Source: Luteipulveratus flavus
GTDB lineage: Bacteria; Actinomycetota; Actinomycetes; Actinomycetales; Dermatophilaceae
Assembly (NCBI RefSeq): GCF_029439465.1
Contig: NZ_JAROAV010000028.1
Coordinates: 496,001 to 560,000 of the forward strand
DNA: 64,000 nucleotides
Reading direction: 5' to 3'
Shown here: positions 62,402 through 64,000 of the stretch, one piece after another
How the letters are laid out: every line of letters starts with the position of its first letter
Numbering within the stretch: position 1 is the stretch's first letter
Made by a program: the position numbers and the translations under genes
The notes under the pieces: generated by a model
What the model saw: the letters and a program-made list of their open reading frames with translations, nothing else
Database searches by the model: none
Told to the model about the DNA's origin: nothing

Positions 62402-63601
62402 ATGAAGGCGCTGACCTGGCAGGGCCCCGAGAACGTCACGGTCGAGGAGGTGCCCGATCCCCGGATCGAGCAGCCCACCGACGCGATCATCCGGGTTACC
62501 TCGACCGCGATCTGCGGGTCCGACCTGCACCTGTACAGCGTGCTCGGGCCGTACCTGGAGTCCGGTGACGTCCTCGGCCACGAGGCGATGGGCGTCGTCG
62601 AGGAGGTCGGCTCCGACACGGGCGATCTCCAGGTCGGCGACCGGGTCGTCGTCCCGTTCAACATCTCCTGCGGCCACTGCTGGATGTGCGATCACGGACT
62701 GCAGTCGCAGTGCGAGACCACCCAGGTGACCGACCAGGGCAAGGGGGCCGCGCTCTTCGGGTACACCAGCCTGTACGGCTCGGTGCCGGGCGGCCAGGCG
62801 GAGTACCTGCGGGTGCCGCAGGCGCAGTACGGCCCGATCCGGGTGCCCGAGGACGGGCCCGACGAGCGGTACCTCTACCTGTCCGACATCCTCCCGACCG
62901 CGTGGCAGGCGGCCCGGTACGCCGACGTCACCGAGGGCAGCACCCTGCTGGTCGTCGGGCTCGGGCCGGTCGGTCAGATGACGGTCCGGTCCGCCCGGCA
63001 GATGGGCGCCGAGCGCGTCCTCGCCGCCGACCTCGTCCCCGAGCGGCTGGCGATGGCGGCGAGCCACGGCGCCGAGACCATCGACCTGCGCTCCGTCGAC
63101 GACCTCCCGGGGATGGTCCGCGAGCTCACCCAGGGACGCGGCGTCGACGGCGCCGTCGACGCCGTCGGCATGGAGGCGCACGGCAACCCCGTCGCCGAGC
63201 AGATGATCAAGCTGGTCGGACGGGCTCCGAAACCGTTGGCACGCAAGGCGATCGAGACCATGGGCATCGACCGGCTCGCGGCGCTGTACGCGTCGATGGA
63301 CTCCGTCCGCCGGGGCGGCACGGTCTCCCTGTCCGGGGTGTACGGCGGTACGGCCGACCCGATGCCGCTGATGGACATGTTCGACAAGCAGCTCACGCTG
63401 CGGATGGGCCAGGCCAACGTACGGCGCTGGTCCGGCGAGCTGCTGGACATCCTGCAGCAGGACGAGAAGGCGTTCGACGTCGAGGCCTTCGCCACCCACC
63501 ACCTGCCGCTGCGGGAGGCGCCGGAGGGCTACAAGATGTTCCAGGAGAAGGCGGACGGCTGCATCAAGGTGGTTCTCAAGCCCGAGCACACCGCCGCCTG
63601 A
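62402..63601 (+). CDS. Zinc-dependent alcohol / formaldehyde dehydrogenase family protein
   Basis: 399-residue medium-chain dehydrogenase. The catalytic zinc ligands are Cys38, His60 and Glu61; the structural zinc site is Cys90, 93, 96 and 104; the NAD fold has VVGLGPVGQMTVRSARQMGAERVLAAD. The length and the long insertion after the Rossmann fold (MGIDRLAALYASMDSVRRGG) match glutathione-independent formaldehyde dehydrogenase-like enzymes. GGAGGAG precedes the ATG. The divergent formate dehydrogenase operon supports a role in C1 oxidation, but substrate assignment is by context. Confidence 0.9.
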   Translation: MKALTWQGPENVTVEEVPDPRIEQPTDAIIRVTSTAICGSDLHLYSVLGPYLESGDVLGHEAMGVVEEVGSDTGDLQVGDRVVVPFNISCGHCWMCDHGLQSQCETTQVTDQGKGAALFGYTSLYGSVPGGQAEYLRVPQAQYGPIRVPEDGPDERYLYLSDILPTAWQAARYADVTEGSTLLVVGLGPVGQMTVRSARQMGAERVLAADLVPERLAMAASHGAETIDLRSVDDLPGMVRELTQGRGVDGAVDAVGMEAHGNPVAEQMIKLVGRAPKPLARKAIETMGIDRLAALYASMDSVRRGGTVSLSGVYGGTADPMPLMDMFDKQLTLRMGQANVRRWSGELLDILQQDEKAFDVEAFATHHLPLREAPEGYKMFQEKADGCIKVVLKPEHTAA

Positions 63602-63705
63602 CCCGCCATCCGTCCGACCCAGGGCCACCTGCCACGACATCGCGCGTCCTGGCCCCGCCATCCGCCTGACCCGGGGCCACTTCTCACGACATCGCGCGTC
63701 CGGGC
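63602..63705. repeat. Imperfect tandem duplication of 52 bases
   Basis: Units 63602-63653 and 63654-63705 share CCCGCCATCCG, GACCC, GGGCCAC and CACGACATCGCGCGTCC. Located directly after the dehydrogenase gene and before the opposing Rieske gene. No hairpin of note was seen here. Confidence 0.65.
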
Positions 63706-63769
63706 CCGAACCGCGCCGAAACCGGAGCGGTGACGGGGAGTGGGCCAGGACTCACTCCCGGTCACTGGT

Positions 63770-64000
63770 CTACGGCGTCGGTCCGTCCGGCCCGCGGCGC
63801 GGGAGGGCTCGGGTGGCGGGGCCCTCGAGCACCTCGCCCGTCGGCGAGAAGCGCGATCCGTGCAGCGGGCAGTCCCAGGACTTCTCCGCGTCGTTCCACG
63901 CCAGGACGCCGCCCAGGTGGGTGCACAGCGCCTGGACCGCGCAGGTGCGCCCGTTCACGGTCGAGACACCGACCGGGACCACACCCGAGCGGCCCACCTC
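63770..64000 (-). CDS. Rieske domain of an FAD-dependent oxidoreductase, 5' part outside window
   Basis: The C-terminal 76 residues of a protein that enters from the right edge. A Rieske 2Fe-2S centre is shown by [12 protein letters not shown] and [17 protein letters not shown] (Cys-x-His and Cys-x2-His). The end GPATRALP is typical of flavoproteins that carry a C-terminal Rieske domain. The flavin domain would lie beyond the window. An apparent in-window start at 63997 is not the true one. Confidence 0.82.
   Translation of the reverse strand, partial: EVGRSGVVPVGVSTVNGRTCAVQALCTHLGGVLAWNDAEKSWDCPLHGSRFSPTGEVLEGPATRALPRRGPDGPTP

Noticed and set aside
59609-63601. A 1330-codon open frame on the plus strand opposite the formate dehydrogenase operon and continuing into the dehydrogenase gene
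   Set aside because: Only the last 399 codons are a real gene. The rest is an antisense shadow of fdhA in high-GC DNA; its translation is Arg/Val/Ala-rich without any domain.

Overview
This 64 kb window is a very GC-rich (roughly 70 %) stretch of a bacterial chromosome. Gene content places it in the class Actinomycetes: a WhiB protein, a Crp of the mycobacterial type, tandem ArsA-like ATPases, GAF-ANTAR and DUF222-HNH proteins, UdgX, and SigB-family sigma factors with partner-switching regulators. I cannot name a genus. Genes are dense and often share start/stop codons (ATGA or GTGA overlaps). I see no rRNA, insertion sequence, integrase or CRISPR array; there is one tRNA (Pro, anticodon CGG).

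Layout. 1-4.1 kb: the end of a tripartite tricarboxylate transport locus (substrate-binding lipoprotein, cut by the window edge) divergent from a histidine kinase / alpha-beta hydrolase / response regulator operon. 4.2-10 kb: acetyl-CoA synthetase, a TetR-controlled deazaflavin oxidoreductase, NhaA and a holin-like membrane protein. 10-26.9 kb: a core block whose gene order resembles the Mycobacterium tuberculosis Rv3672c-Rv3683 region (NUDIX, nth, crp, MBL hydrolase, RidA, DUF4177, two ArsA ATPases, whiB4, ponA2, phosphoesterase), interrupted by a secreted S53 peptidase, a secreted GH25 lysozyme and a D-amino-acid-dehydrogenase-like flavoenzyme. 26.9-30.5 kb: tRNA-Pro, a SigE-family sigma factor with a membrane partner, and an SDR/TetR divergent pair.

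30.6-41.4 kb is a stress-signalling island: two SigB-type sigma factors bracket a GAF-ANTAR protein, a stand-alone STAS protein, a four-domain PAS-PP2C-HATPase-STAS protein, a release-factor-like (baeRF) protein, a topoisomerase IB and membrane proteins. 41.7-43.8 kb holds an SOS-box-preceded DUF222-HNH gene and udgX.

44.0-50.7 kb is a seven-gene, translationally coupled carotenoid operon: PAP2 phosphatase, a 52-residue ORF, phytoene synthase, phytoene desaturase, cytochrome P450, glycosyltransferase and a small protein resembling the staphyloxanthin acyltransferase CrtO. The set suggests an acylated glycosyl-carotenoid, with the P450 in the place that CrtP and an aldehyde dehydrogenase take in staphylococci. 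Next to it are a truncated sigma-like protein (region 2 only) and, on the other strand, a carotenoid-dehydrogenase-like flavoenzyme and an in-frame SDR-SRPBCC fusion.

54.5-64 kb: a prohead-protease-like small domain, a GCS2-type carboxylate-amine ligase, two small hypotheticals, a three-subunit formate dehydrogenase (NrfD, 4Fe-4S and molybdopterin subunits) divergent from a formaldehyde-dehydrogenase-like zinc enzyme, and the Rieske end of a flavoprotein cut by the right edge. Several gene ends carry long inverted repeats that fall into families: a 68-70 nt palindrome (two copies), an element with core GAGTGCGCGTGTCCTG (two copies), and a family with the words CCGGTCGAG and TCGAGAC.
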